A DNA stretch of 64,000 bases from Rathayibacter iranicus NCPPB 2253 = VKM Ac-1602 (GTDB taxonomy: Bacteria > Actinomycetota > Actinomycetes > Actinomycetales > Microbacteriaceae). Below the pieces are notes generated by a model. It did no database searches and was not told the DNA's origin. It saw only the letters and a list, made by a program, of their open reading frames with translations. Numbering within the stretch: position 1 is the stretch's first letter; each line of letters opens with the position of its first letter. A program made the position numbers and the translations under genes. Where the stretch lies: NCBI RefSeq assembly GCF_003149025.1, contig NZ_QGDV01000002.1, positions 1 to 64,000 of the forward strand. The letters run 5' to 3'. This document shows, one piece after another, positions 15,460-24,035 of the stretch.

Positions 15460-16695
15460 CTACACCGAGCGGAACGCGGCGACAGCGTTATGCCCCCCGA
15501 ACCCGAACGAGTTCGAGAGGGCGACGAGCGGCCCGTCGTTGAGCCGGCGGGGGCTCGTGACCACATCGAGCGGGATCTGCGGGTCCTGCTCAGTGAGGTT
15601 GATGGTGGGCGGAGCGGTGCGCTCGTGCAGGGCGAGGACGGTGAAGATCGCTTCGAGCGCTCCGGTGCCGCCGAGGAGGTGGCCGGTGGCTGCCTTCGTC
15701 GCTGACACGGCGATGTGGGGGAGGTGGTCGCCGAAGACTCGCAGAAGGGCGCGGTATTCGGCGATATCACCGACGGGCGTGCTGGTCGCGTGGGCGTTGA
15801 CGTGAGTGACGTCGGTCAGCGCGGCGCCGGCCTGTTCGAGGGCACCGCTCATCGCTCGGGCGGCGGCCGATCCCTCGGGGTCGGGAGCTGTGATGTGGTA
15901 CGAGTCGCTGGTGACCGCGCCGCCGGCGAGTTCGGCGTAGATACGGGCGCCGCGGGCGAGTGCGTGCTCCTCGGTCTCGAGGATCAGGGTGCCGGCTCCT
16001 TCGCCGAGCACGAATCCGTCCCGCGACACGTCGTAGGGGCGGGATGCCGTCGCCGGGTCGTCGTTGCGACGGGAGAGAGCCTGCATCGAGGCAAAGGCAG
16101 CGATCGGGAGGGGATGCACGACTGCCTCCGTGCCGCCGGCGATGACGACGTCGGCGAGGCCGAGTTGCATGTGTTCGTACGCGTTCGCGAGGGCTTCGGT
16201 GCTCGACGCGCACGCTGAGACATCTGTGCGGGCGTACGCGCGGGAGGGAATGGCCATGCTGATCGCGGCGGTGGCGGCGTTGGGCATGAGCATGGGAATG
16301 GTCATGGGCAGGACGCGGCGGGGTCCGCGCTCACGCAGCGTGTCCCAGGCGTCCAGGAGAGTCCAGAGACCGCCGATGCCGGTCGAGTAGTCGACTCCTA
16401 CACGTAGCGGATCAACATCGGTGATTCCGGAGTCGGCCCAGGCTTCGCGCGCAGAGATCAGGGCGAACTGGCTGGAGGGGTCGAGGCGCTTTGCCTCGGG
16501 ACGGGAGAGGACTTCCTCCGGACGCACCTTGGCTTCGGCGGCGAACGTCACGGGGATCTCGTACTGGGCGACCCAGTCGTGCTCGAGGGACCGGACGCCG
16601 GACTCGCCGGCGAGGAGAGCGTCCCAGGACTCCCGGGCGGTTCCGCCGAGGGGAGTGCTGGCTCCGATTCCGGTGACGACGATCTTCTTGGTCAT
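15460..16695 (-). CDS. fabF: Beta-ketoacyl-ACP synthase II
   Basis: A 411-residue condensing enzyme that elongates acyl-ACP with malonyl-ACP. Start at ATG 16695 (MTKKIVVTGIGASTPLG). The Cys-His-His triad is present: TDVSACASSTEA (nucleophile, near 168), HVNAHATSTPVGD (near 305) and KAATGHLLGGTGALEA (near 340). The C-terminal NSFGFGGHN is standard. It is the last gene of the fabD-fabH-acpP-fabF operon, 81 bases behind acpP. A second fabF or fabB is not seen here; in this order one FabF usually serves all cycles. Confidence 0.95.
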   Translation of the reverse strand: MTKKIVVTGIGASTPLGGTARESWDALLAGESGVRSLEHDWVAQYEIPVTFAAEAKVRPEEVLSRPEAKRLDPSSQFALISAREAWADSGITDVDPLRVGVDYSTGIGGLWTLLDAWDTLRERGPRRVLPMTIPMLMPNAATAAISMAIPSRAYARTDVSACASSTEALANAYEHMQLGLADVVIAGGTEAVVHPLPIAAFASMQALSRRNDDPATASRPYDVSRDGFVLGEGAGTLILETEEHALARGARIYAELAGGAVTSDSYHITAPDPEGSAAARAMSGALEQAGAALTDVTHVNAHATSTPVGDIAEYRALLRVFGDHLPHIAVSATKAATGHLLGGTGALEAIFTVLALHERTAPPTINLTEQDPQIPLDVVTSPRRLNDGPLVALSNSFGFGGHNAVAAFRSV

Positions 16696-16776
16696 GACGA
16701 GTTTCTCTGTTCCGTGACGGGTGGGTGCCGGGCGCACCCCGGCCATCGAGCGTCGGCCGGGGTGCGCTGACGCGGA

Positions 16777-17025
16777 CTATGCGGACGCGTTGACGATGAA
16801 GGTGACGGCGTCGCCGACCGACTTGAGGTTCTTGACCTCGTCGTCGGGAATCTTCACGTCGAACTTCTCCTCGGCATTGACGACGATGGTCATCATCGAG
16901 ATGGAGTCGATATCGAGGTCATCGGTAAACGACTTGTCCATTTCGACGGAATCGGTCGCGATGCCCGTCTCGTCGTTGACAAGCTCGGCCAGGCCGGCGA
17001 GGACTTCTTCGGTGGACAGTGCCAT
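16777..17025 (-). CDS. acpP: Acyl carrier protein
   Basis: An 82-residue acidic four-helix protein that carries growing acyl chains. The phosphopantetheine attachment Ser is in DLDIDSISMM (near residue 41). In place of the usual DSLDTVEL sequence it has DSISMMTIVVNAEEKF, a variant frequent in Microbacteriaceae. GGAG-like bases (AAGGAGA) stand just upstream of ATG 17025. It lies 75 bases behind fabH and is co-directional with the whole fab operon. Confidence 0.95.
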   Translation of the reverse strand: MALSTEEVLAGLAELVNDETGIATDSVEMDKSFTDDLDIDSISMMTIVVNAEEKFDVKIPDDEVKNLKSVGDAVTFIVNASA

Positions 17026-17100
17026 GGTTCTCTCCTTGAGGGATTGTTATCGGGTCTTCGTCAGGTGACCACAGGCCAGTTTAGGGTGGGGTCGCGCAGG

Positions 17101-18105
17101 TCAGGGGAGCACCACGACTTGGGCGCCGAAGACAAGTCCGGCGCCGAAGCCGATCTGCAGAGCCAGGCCGCCGTGCAGCTCCGGGTGTTCCTCGAGCAAA
17201 CGGTGGGTGGCGAGCGGAATCGAGGCCGCCGACGTGTTACCGGTCGTCTCGATGTCGCGGCCGATAGCCACAGACTCGGGAAGCTTCAGCTGCTTCGCCA
17301 GTTCGTCGATGATGCGCATGTTGGCCTGGTGCGGGATGAACGCGGCGAGGTCCTCGGGCTGAATGCCCGCCTCCGCCAATGCCTGCTTCGCAACCTTTGC
17401 CATCTCCCAGACCGCCCAGCGGAAGACCGAGGGACCGTCCTGGCGGAGGGTCGGCCACTCCGCGGTGCCGTCGCGGTATGCCGCGAGCGGGTTGTCCATG
17501 CCGACCGTGTCCCACTTGGAGCCGTCGGAGCCCCAGACGGTCTTCGAGATGCCGGCGGTCTCGCTCGGGCCCACGATCGCGGCGCCTGCTCCGTCGCCGA
17601 GAAGGAACGAGATGCTGCGGTCGGTCGGCTTGACCAGCTCGGAGAGTTTCTCGGCGCCCACGACGAGCACATACTCGGCGAGGCCGGAGCGGATGAAGGA
17701 GTCGGCCTGGGCGATGCCGTACGTGTAACCGGCGCAGGCGGCCGAGATGTCGTAGGCCGGAGCGGGGTTCGCGCCGATTCGGTCGGCGAGCAGCGCTGCA
17801 AGCGACGGGGTCTGCACCGTGTTGCTGATGGTCGAGACGAGGACGACGCCGATCTGCTCCGGGCGGATGCCGGCCTTTTCGATTGCCTCGAGCGAGGCCG
17901 TTGTCGCGAGGTCAATCGCGTGGATATCGGCCGAGGCGCGGCGACGCTCGATGATGCCGGTGCGCTGGCGGATCCACTCGTCGGAGGAGTTGATCGGCTC
18001 GATGAGGTCGTCGTTGGGGACGACGAGATCGCCGCGAGCCGCGCCGATGCCAAGAATGCGGGTGTAGGCGCTGCCGCTGGACTGAGTGAGGGAAGGGGTC
18101 GTCAT
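17101..18105 (-). CDS. fabH: Beta-ketoacyl-ACP synthase III
   Basis: A 334-residue initiation condensing enzyme that joins an acyl-CoA primer to malonyl-ACP. The catalytic Cys is in ISAACAGYTYG (near 121), the His in FIPHQANMRI (near 260) and the Asn in GNTSAASIP (near 290). In actinobacteria FabH prefers branched primers and so fixes the iso/anteiso fatty acid profile; that is family knowledge. The stop of fabD lies 13 bases upstream of its start, so the two are one transcription unit. Confidence 0.95.
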   Translation of the reverse strand: MTTPSLTQSSGSAYTRILGIGAARGDLVVPNDDLIEPINSSDEWIRQRTGIIERRRASADIHAIDLATTASLEAIEKAGIRPEQIGVVLVSTISNTVQTPSLAALLADRIGANPAPAYDISAACAGYTYGIAQADSFIRSGLAEYVLVVGAEKLSELVKPTDRSISFLLGDGAGAAIVGPSETAGISKTVWGSDGSKWDTVGMDNPLAAYRDGTAEWPTLRQDGPSVFRWAVWEMAKVAKQALAEAGIQPEDLAAFIPHQANMRIIDELAKQLKLPESVAIGRDIETTGNTSAASIPLATHRLLEEHPELHGGLALQIGFGAGLVFGAQVVVLP

Positions 18106-18118
18106 GGGATCTCTCCTG

Positions 18119-19042
18119 CTAGGCGGCGTGCTCGTCGAGGAAGGCGCGGGCGGCGCCCAGGTCGTCGGGGGTTTTGATGGCCAGACTCGGCACGCCCTTG
18201 AGGCCGCGCTTGGCGAGGCCGACCAGCGCGCCGGCGGGGGCCAGCTCGATGATCCCGGTGACGCCCGCCTCGGCGAACGCCGCCATGCACCGATCCCAGC
18301 GGACGGGGGACGCGACCTGACCGACGAGCAGCTCGAGGAATCGCGCGCCGGAGTCCACGAGGGAGCCGTCCCGGTTCGTCCAGAGCTGCAGCGTCGGATC
18401 GGCGGGAGCGAGTTTGGCGGCGACGGTGGCGAGGGAGTCGCGGGCAGACGCCATGTAGCGGGTGTGGAAGGCGCCGGCGACCTGCAGGGGGATCACTCGC
18501 GTGCCGGGGAGGGGTTCTTCCTTGAGGGCCGCGAGCGCGTCGGTGGCGCCGGCCACCACGATTTGACCGCCCCCGTTGTAGTTGGCGGGCTCGAGGCCGA
18601 GTTCGTCGAGGCGCGAGAGGAGTACCTCCTCATCGCCGCCAAGCACCGCGCTCATGGCGGTCGGAGTGTCGCTGGCAGCAGCGGCCATGGCGCGCGCCCG
18701 CTCGCGGACGAAGATCAGCGCGTCCGCCTCTGAGAGGACACCCGCTCCGGCGGCGGCGGTGATCTCGCCCACCGAGTGTCCGGCGATACCGGCGATTCGC
18801 TCCCGGCGGCCACCCTCGAGGAGCGCGGACAGGCTGACCAGCCCGGCCGAGACGATGAGCGGCTGCGCGACCGCGGTATCGCGGAGGGTGTCCGCATCCG
18901 ACTCGGTGCCGTGCGCGGCGAGGTCGATGCCGACCGCCTCCGAGTGCGCGGCGACCTGCTCCGCGACGGAGGGTACGTCGAGCCAGGGCGCAAGAAATCC
19001 TGGGGTCTGGGAGCCCTGCCCCGGGGCGACGACGACGATCAC
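18119..19042 (-). CDS. fabD: Malonyl-CoA:ACP transacylase
   Basis: A 307-residue enzyme that loads malonyl from CoA to ACP. It opens with VVVAPGQGSQTPGF, and the nucleophile elbow is GHSVGEITAA (near 88-97), where GHSxGE is diagnostic. The catalytic His is in AGAFHTRYMASA (near 196). It is the first gene of the fab operon; 87 bases containing a 7-bp inverted repeat separate it from the fasR-like regulator upstream. Confidence 0.95.
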   Translation of the reverse strand: MIVVVAPGQGSQTPGFLAPWLDVPSVAEQVAAHSEAVGIDLAAHGTESDADTLRDTAVAQPLIVSAGLVSLSALLEGGRRERIAGIAGHSVGEITAAAGAGVLSEADALIFVRERARAMAAAASDTPTAMSAVLGGDEEVLLSRLDELGLEPANYNGGGQIVVAGATDALAALKEEPLPGTRVIPLQVAGAFHTRYMASARDSLATVAAKLAPADPTLQLWTNRDGSLVDSGARFLELLVGQVASPVRWDRCMAAFAEAGVTGIIELAPAGALVGLAKRGLKGVPSLAIKTPDDLGAARAFLDEHAA

Positions 19043-19098
19043 GATATCCAGTCTTCCGATCTGCGCACCTGAGTGCGGCGCGTGGAGTGACAGACGAA

Positions 19099-19115
19099 CG
19101 ACAAGGAGCTTGTCG
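19099..19115. promoter_or_regulatory. Inverted repeat between fasR-like gene and fabD
   Basis: CGACAAG (19099-19105) and CTTGTCG (19109-19115) are exact reverse complements with a three-base spacer. It lies 57 bases upstream of fabD and 15 bases behind the regulator's stop. It is either an operator for the fab operon or a short hairpin that attenuates the regulator transcript. Confidence 0.45.
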
Positions 19116-19129
19116 CGGGTCTACAAGGG

Positions 19130-20347
19130 TCAGCTGCGTGCGGGCCGACGGCGGACGGCACCGTCCGGGTCGCTCATCGAACCGAGGATCAGCGCGGACT
19201 GCAGGATGAGCGCCTCCCGCGCGCCCGTCGCATCCCAGCCGATCACCTCGGCCACACGCTTGAGGCGGTAGCGCACTGTGTTCGGGTGAACGAAGAGTTC
19301 CCGCGCCGTCGCCTCCAGTGAGCGGCCGTTGTCGAGGTAGGCCCAAAGCGTGGTCAGCAACTCGGTCGAGTGCTTCTGCAACGGGCGGTAGATCCGGGTG
19401 ATCAGACTTTGCCGGGCGAGCGGATCGCCAGCGAGAGCGCGCTCGGGGAGGAGATCGTCGGCGCTGACGGGACGAGGAGCGTTTCTCCATGAGCGGGCGA
19501 CAGCGAAGCCGGCGAGGGCGGCACGAGCGCTCCGGGAAGCGTCCACGAGGGTCGGCACCTCATGGCCGAGCACGAGGTAACCCGCGCCGAACCCTGGCTC
19601 GAGCGCCTCGGCGATGGCGAGGAAGCCGACCGGCGGACCGGTCTCCTCCGTCGCATTCTCGCTCGGCTCAGCGCGACCGATGACCAGGACGAGGCGGCTG
19701 CCCTGAACTCCGATCAGCACGTCGGCGTCCATGTGCCGCGCGGTACGGCGCAGCTGGTCAACGTCGAGCATCTTGGGAGCGGTCCCGACGAGCACCGCGA
19801 CCTCGCCGTGGCCGTGCCAGCCGAGCGCGGCGATGCGGCTCGGAAGTTCGTCATCGGCCTCGCCCGTGAGGATCGAGTCGACGACGAGGGCCTCGAGGCG
19901 AGCGTCCCAGAGCCCGCGGGCTTCCGCGGCACGGGCGTAGACGTCGGCCGCGGCGAATGCTATCTCACGTGAATAAAGCAGGATCGCCTCGCGGAGATCT
20001 TCGCCGCCGTTCCTAATGCGATCCTCGACCACCTCGACGGTGACCTTGATCAGCTGGAGCGTCTGCGTCAACGACACCGAGCGGAGCAGTTCGCGCGGAG
20101 CTGCGCCAAACACATCGGCGGCGATCCACGGCGTCGCGGACGGGTCGTCGAACCACGAGATGAACGACGTGATACCCGCCTGCGCGACGAGTCCCACTGC
20201 GGAGCGCCGGCCGGGCGGCATACTGCCGTACCAGGGCAGCGTGTCCTCGAGACGCTTGATCGTCTGCGTCGAGAGCTCACCCGCGAGCGTGCGCAGCCAG
20301 GCGAGGGTCTGCTCCTTCGTTCGCCGAGCGGGTTCCTGCGAGAGCAC
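19130..20347 (-). CDS. fasR: PucR-family regulator of fatty acid synthesis, FasR-like
   Basis: A 405-residue regulator with the PucR architecture: a helical N-terminal domain, a GGDEF-like middle domain (about 170-290) and a C-terminal helix-turn-helix (about 335-385) reading LWAYLDNGRSLEATARELFV then HPNTVRYRLKRV. In Streptomyces coelicolor a homologous gene directly upstream of fabD, fasR, activates the fabDHPF operon. The position here is identical, which is the main reason for the name. Start at GTG 20347, only 11 bases behind aceE, so it is probably co-transcribed with pyruvate dehydrogenase. Confidence 0.85.
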   Translation of the reverse strand: MLSQEPARRTKEQTLAWLRTLAGELSTQTIKRLEDTLPWYGSMPPGRRSAVGLVAQAGITSFISWFDDPSATPWIAADVFGAAPRELLRSVSLTQTLQLIKVTVEVVEDRIRNGGEDLREAILLYSREIAFAAADVYARAAEARGLWDARLEALVVDSILTGEADDELPSRIAALGWHGHGEVAVLVGTAPKMLDVDQLRRTARHMDADVLIGVQGSRLVLVIGRAEPSENATEETGPPVGFLAIAEALEPGFGAGYLVLGHEVPTLVDASRSARAALAGFAVARSWRNAPRPVSADDLLPERALAGDPLARQSLITRIYRPLQKHSTELLTTLWAYLDNGRSLEATARELFVHPNTVRYRLKRVAEVIGWDATGAREALILQSALILGSMSDPDGAVRRRPARS

Positions 20348-20358
20348 CGCCTCGTCCG

Positions 20359-23085
20359 TCAGCTCTCGCCGCCCGCGTTGCCGGTGGTGCCGGCGTTGAC
20401 GTCAAGCAACTGGTACTTCTCGATGGCCTGGACGGCGAGCGAGGGATCGACTTCGCCGCGCTTGGCGAGCAGCTGCAACGTGCGCACCACGACCGATGGG
20501 CCGTCAATCTGGAAGTAGCGCCGTGCGGCCGCTCGGGTGTCCGAGAAGCCGAAGTCGTCCGCTCCGAGCGTCGCGAAGTCGCCCGGGATGAACTGGCGCA
20601 GCTGGTCGGGGACCTGGTGCGAGAAGTCGGAGACGGCGACAAAGGGCCCCTTCGCATCGGCAAGCTTCTGCGTCACGTAGGGCACGTGTTCAGCGTCCTC
20701 GGGGTGCAGGAAGTTGTGCTGCTCGGCCTTGATGCCGTCGCGCCGCAGCTCGTTCCACGAGGTCACCGACCAGACATCTGCCGAGACGCCCCAGTCCTCC
20801 GCGAGGAGCTTCTGCGCTTCAATGGCCCACGATACGGCCACGCCCGACGCGAGCAGCTGCGCCTTCGGCCCGTTCCACTGCCCCCAGGAGATGCGGTGGA
20901 GGCCGCGGACGATGCCCTCGACGTCGACGTCCTCCGGCTCCTTCGGCTGCACGATCGGCTCGTTGTAGACGGTGATGTAGTACATGACGTTCGGATCGGG
21001 ATGCTGTCCGCCGTACATCCGGTCGAGGCCGGACTGCATGATGTGCGCGATCTCGTACCCGTAGGCCGGGTCGTAACTGACGACCGCCGGGTTTGTCGCC
21101 GCGAGGATCGGGGAGTGCCCGTCCGCGTGCTGGAGGCCCTCGCCGGTGAGCGTGGTGCGGCCCGCGGTGGCGCCGATCATAAAGCCGCGCGACATCATGT
21201 CGCCCGCCGCCCAGATCGCGTCTCCTGTGCGCTGGAAACCGAACATCGAGTAGAAGACATAGACCGGGATGAGCGGCTCGCCCTGTGTCGCGTACGACGT
21301 GCCGATCGCGGTGAATGCGGCAAGGGCGCCCGCCTCGTTGATCCCGACGTGCAGGATCTGGCCCTGTGGGCTCTCTTTGTAGGCCAGAAGGAGCTCGCGG
21401 TCGACCGAGGTGTAGTGCTGGCCGCGCGGGTTGTAGATCTTCGCGTTCGGGAAGAACGCGTCCATGCCGAACGTGCGGGCCTCGTCCGGGATGATCGGGA
21501 CGACGCGGTTGCCGAAGTCTTTCGAGCGCAGGATGTCCTTAAGGATGCGGACGAACGCCATCGTGGTGGCGATCTCCTGCGTCCCGGAGCCCTTCTTGCC
21601 GATGGCATACGCCGAGTCGTCCGGCAGGTTCAGTTGCGTGTACTTCGAGCGGCGCTCGGGGAGGTAGCCGCCGAGGGTGCGACGACGCTCGTGCAGGTAC
21701 TCGATCGCCTCGTCGTTCTGGCCGGGGTGGTAGTACGGCGGGAGGTACGGGTTCTCCTCGAGCTGCGCGTCCGTGATCGGGATGCGCATGGTGTCGCGGA
21801 ACGACTTGAGGTTGTCCAGCGTCATCTTCTTCATCTGGTGGGTCGCGTTGCGGCCCTCGAAGCTGCGGCCGAGACCGTAGCCCTTGATGGTGTGGGCGAG
21901 GATGACGGTCGGCTGGCCCTGATGCTCCGTCGCGGCCTTCATGGCGGCGTAGATCTTGCGGTAGTCGTGCCCGCCTCGGCGAAGGCCCCAGATCTGCTCG
22001 TCGGAGTAGCCCTCGACGAGCTTCTTCGCGCGCGGGTCGCGGCCGAAGAAGTTCTCGCGGACGTAGGCGCCGTCCTCCGTCTTGTAGGTCTGGAAGTCGC
22101 CGTCGGGCGTCTTATTCATCAAATCCAGGAGCGCGCCCTCGGTGTCGCGGGCGAGCAGGTCGTCCCACTCGCGGCCCCAGATGAGCTTGATGACGTTCCA
22201 GCCGGCGCCGCGGAAGTACGACTCAAGCTCCTGCACGATCTTGCCGTTGCCGCGGACGGGTCCGTCGAGACGCTGGAGGTTGCAGTTGACGATGAAGTTG
22301 AGGTTGTCGAGGCCGTCGTTCGCCGCGACCTGGAGTTGACCGCGCGACTCGACCTCGTCCATTTCGCCGTCGCCGAGGAACGCCCAGACCTGCTGGTCGG
22401 AGGCGTCTTTGATGCCACGGTTGGTGAGGTATTTGTTCGCCTGTGCCTGGTAGATCGCGTTGATCGGACCCAGGCCCATCGACACGGTCGGGAACTGCCA
22501 GAACTCGGGCATGAGACGCGGGTGCGGGTAGCTCGAGAGTCCGCCGCCGGCGTGCGACTTTTCCTGACGGAATCCGTCGAGCTGGTGCTCGCTGAGGCGT
22601 CCCTCGAGGAAGGCGCGCGCGTACGGACCGGGGGAGGCGTGTCCCTGGATGAAAATCTGATCGCCGCCGCCCGGGTGATCCTGGCCGCGGAAGAAGTGGT
22701 TGAAGCCGACCTCGTAGAGCGAGGCGCTCGAGGCGTACGTCGAGATGTGGCCGCCGACTCCGATGCCCGGACGCTGCGCTCGGTGCACCAGGATGGCCGC
22801 GTTCCAGCGGATCCAGGCGCGGTAGCGGCGCTCGACGTCCTCGTCGCCTGGGAAGTCCGGCTCGTTCTCGGCCGCAATCGTGTTGATGTAGTCCGTCGTC
22901 GGCACCATCGGCACGCCGAGGTGCAGCTCCTTCGAGCGCTTGAGGAGGCTGAGCATGACGTCGCGCCCGCGACCCGCACCCCGCTCTTCGACGAGCGCGT
23001 CGAGCGACTCGTTCCACTCCGACGTTTCCTCGGGGTCCGAGTCCACGTGACCGACGGAATACGGGTCCTGATCGTTAACAGTCAC
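20359..23085 (-). CDS. aceE: Pyruvate dehydrogenase E1, homodimeric type
   Basis: A 908-residue thiamine-diphosphate enzyme that decarboxylates pyruvate and feeds acetyl to E2. The diphosphate-binding motif is GDGEMDE...N (near 234-265) and the transketolase-like parts follow ([27 protein letters not shown]). The length is normal for the homodimeric type. GTG 23085 ([15 protein letters not shown]) is chosen because relatives begin with a short acidic leader; upstream ATGs exist. It is head gene of a unit with the fasR-like regulator, tying acetyl-CoA supply to fatty acid synthesis. Confidence 0.95.
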   Translation of the reverse strand: MTVNDQDPYSVGHVDSDPEETSEWNESLDALVEERGAGRGRDVMLSLLKRSKELHLGVPMVPTTDYINTIAAENEPDFPGDEDVERRYRAWIRWNAAILVHRAQRPGIGVGGHISTYASSASLYEVGFNHFFRGQDHPGGGDQIFIQGHASPGPYARAFLEGRLSEHQLDGFRQEKSHAGGGLSSYPHPRLMPEFWQFPTVSMGLGPINAIYQAQANKYLTNRGIKDASDQQVWAFLGDGEMDEVESRGQLQVAANDGLDNLNFIVNCNLQRLDGPVRGNGKIVQELESYFRGAGWNVIKLIWGREWDDLLARDTEGALLDLMNKTPDGDFQTYKTEDGAYVRENFFGRDPRAKKLVEGYSDEQIWGLRRGGHDYRKIYAAMKAATEHQGQPTVILAHTIKGYGLGRSFEGRNATHQMKKMTLDNLKSFRDTMRIPITDAQLEENPYLPPYYHPGQNDEAIEYLHERRRTLGGYLPERRSKYTQLNLPDDSAYAIGKKGSGTQEIATTMAFVRILKDILRSKDFGNRVVPIIPDEARTFGMDAFFPNAKIYNPRGQHYTSVDRELLLAYKESPQGQILHVGINEAGALAAFTAIGTSYATQGEPLIPVYVFYSMFGFQRTGDAIWAAGDMMSRGFMIGATAGRTTLTGEGLQHADGHSPILAATNPAVVSYDPAYGYEIAHIMQSGLDRMYGGQHPDPNVMYYITVYNEPIVQPKEPEDVDVEGIVRGLHRISWGQWNGPKAQLLASGVAVSWAIEAQKLLAEDWGVSADVWSVTSWNELRRDGIKAEQHNFLHPEDAEHVPYVTQKLADAKGPFVAVSDFSHQVPDQLRQFIPGDFATLGADDFGFSDTRAAARRYFQIDGPSVVVRTLQLLAKRGEVDPSLAVQAIEKYQLLDVNAGTTGNAGGES

Positions 23086-23142
23086 CCTCGACCTCTCTCT
23101 GGGGGCAGATCGTGCCCGAGACATCACTCTCATGAAGTGGTG

Positions 23143-23158
23143 CGGATCCGCGGATCCG
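23143..23158. promoter_or_regulatory. 16-bp perfect palindrome upstream of aceE
   Basis: CGGATCCGCGGATCCG is self-complementary over all 16 bases and lies 58 bases upstream of the aceE start. A second short inverted repeat, GCTCG GATGA CGAGC, follows at once (23161-23175). Both could be operators of the aceE promoter. The interval 23086-23401 has no gene. Confidence 0.4.
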
Positions 23159-23322
23159 GGGCTCGGATGACGAGCCGCGCGCGGGCACCTCCGTCAGCCT
23201 ACCGATTTTGGGGGCAGGGAACCGCATCAGGACTGTGGCGATCCACGACGGAACCGCCCCGAGGACTGTAGGTGAGGACCAGCGGAGGCGCGCTCACTGT
23301 CCCCTCTTCGAGAGGTGTTTTC

Positions 23323-23350
23323 TTGGTGTATCCGCCCAGCGGGTCTAGCA
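23323..23350 (+). promoter_or_regulatory. Promoter of the peroxiredoxin gene
   Basis: TTGGTG (23323-23328) and TAGCAT (23345-23350) are spaced by 16 bases and fit a housekeeping actinobacterial promoter. Transcription would start near 23357, giving a leader of about 45 bases with AAGGAC before the ATG at 23402. Confidence 0.45.
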
Positions 23351-23401
23351 TTGCCCCTCGTGCTCGCGCGATTCTCGTGCGCACGGAAGGACATCGACAA
23401 G

Positions 23402-23875
23402 ATGGCTCTCGAAAAGCTGACCTTGGCTCCCGACTTTGAACTCGCGAATCAGTACGGCGAGCGCATCCAGCTGGGCGACTTCTCCGGGCGGCGCAATGTC
23501 GCGCTGGTGTTTTTTCCCCTCGCCTTCTCGGGCACCTGCACGGGTGAGTTCTGCAGTTTGCGCGAGAATCTGTCGCTCTTCCAGCACGCGGACGTCGAGC
23601 TGATCGGCATCTCTGTCGATTCGAAGCACACGCTGCGCGCCTGGGGCGACAAGCAGGGCTACGACTTCACGCTGCTCTCGGACTTCTGGCCGCACGGCGA
23701 CGTGGCGAAGGAGTACGGGGTGTTCCTCGAGGGCAAGGGCTACGCAACCCGCGCGACGTTCCTGATCGATAAGGCGGGCGTCATCCGTGAGACTTTCGTG
23801 ACCGCGCCTGGCGAGGCCCGCACGATCGACGCCTACCGCGCCGCGATCGACGCGCTCACTTCCGCGCACGTCTGA
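23402..23875 (+). CDS. AhpE-like peroxiredoxin
   Basis: A 157-residue thiol peroxidase. The peroxidatic Cys is in FFPLAFSGTCTGEFCSL, where the T-x-x-C surroundings are those of the AhpE subfamily (as in Mycobacterium tuberculosis); the second Cys four residues on is also typical. The Arg that completes the active site is in ATRATFLIDKAG (near 120). It reduces peroxides and probably peroxynitrite with help of mycothiol or a mycoredoxin, an inference from the family. ATG 23402 has AAGGAC upstream. A tRNA-Val gene follows 66 bases later. Confidence 0.9.
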   Translation: MALEKLTLAPDFELANQYGERIQLGDFSGRRNVALVFFPLAFSGTCTGEFCSLRENLSLFQHADVELIGISVDSKHTLRAWGDKQGYDFTLLSDFWPHGDVAKEYGVFLEGKGYATRATFLIDKAGVIRETFVTAPGEARTIDAYRAAIDALTSAHV

Positions 23876-23940
23876 CGCTTCGGGCGAGAATCGCCGTCGG
23901 CTGGTGTCGTAGGATGGGGCCGTCGTGCGACGTGCGGCAG

Positions 23941-24013
23941 GGGCCTTTAGCTCAGTTGGTAGAGCGCCACGTTTACACCGTGGATGTCATCGGTTCGAGC
24001 CCGGTAGGGCCCA
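23941..24013 (+). tRNA. tRNA-Val (UAC anticodon)
   Basis: All arms pair: acceptor GGGCCTT with AGGGCCC (one G-U), D arm GCTC...GAGC, anticodon stem CCACG/CGTGG around a loop containing TAC, T arm ATCGG TTCGAGC CCGGT, discriminator A. CCA is not encoded. A short GC hairpin (24014-24027) follows directly. Confidence 0.93.
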
Positions 24014-24035
24014 CCCCGGCCTCGGGGGAGTGAGG

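Noticed and set aside
20617-23271. An 884-codon open frame on the plus strand opposite aceE
   Set aside because: It is a composition shadow. The minus strand encodes a full pyruvate dehydrogenase with cofactor motifs, and the plus text has no domain and a skewed V/R/D composition.
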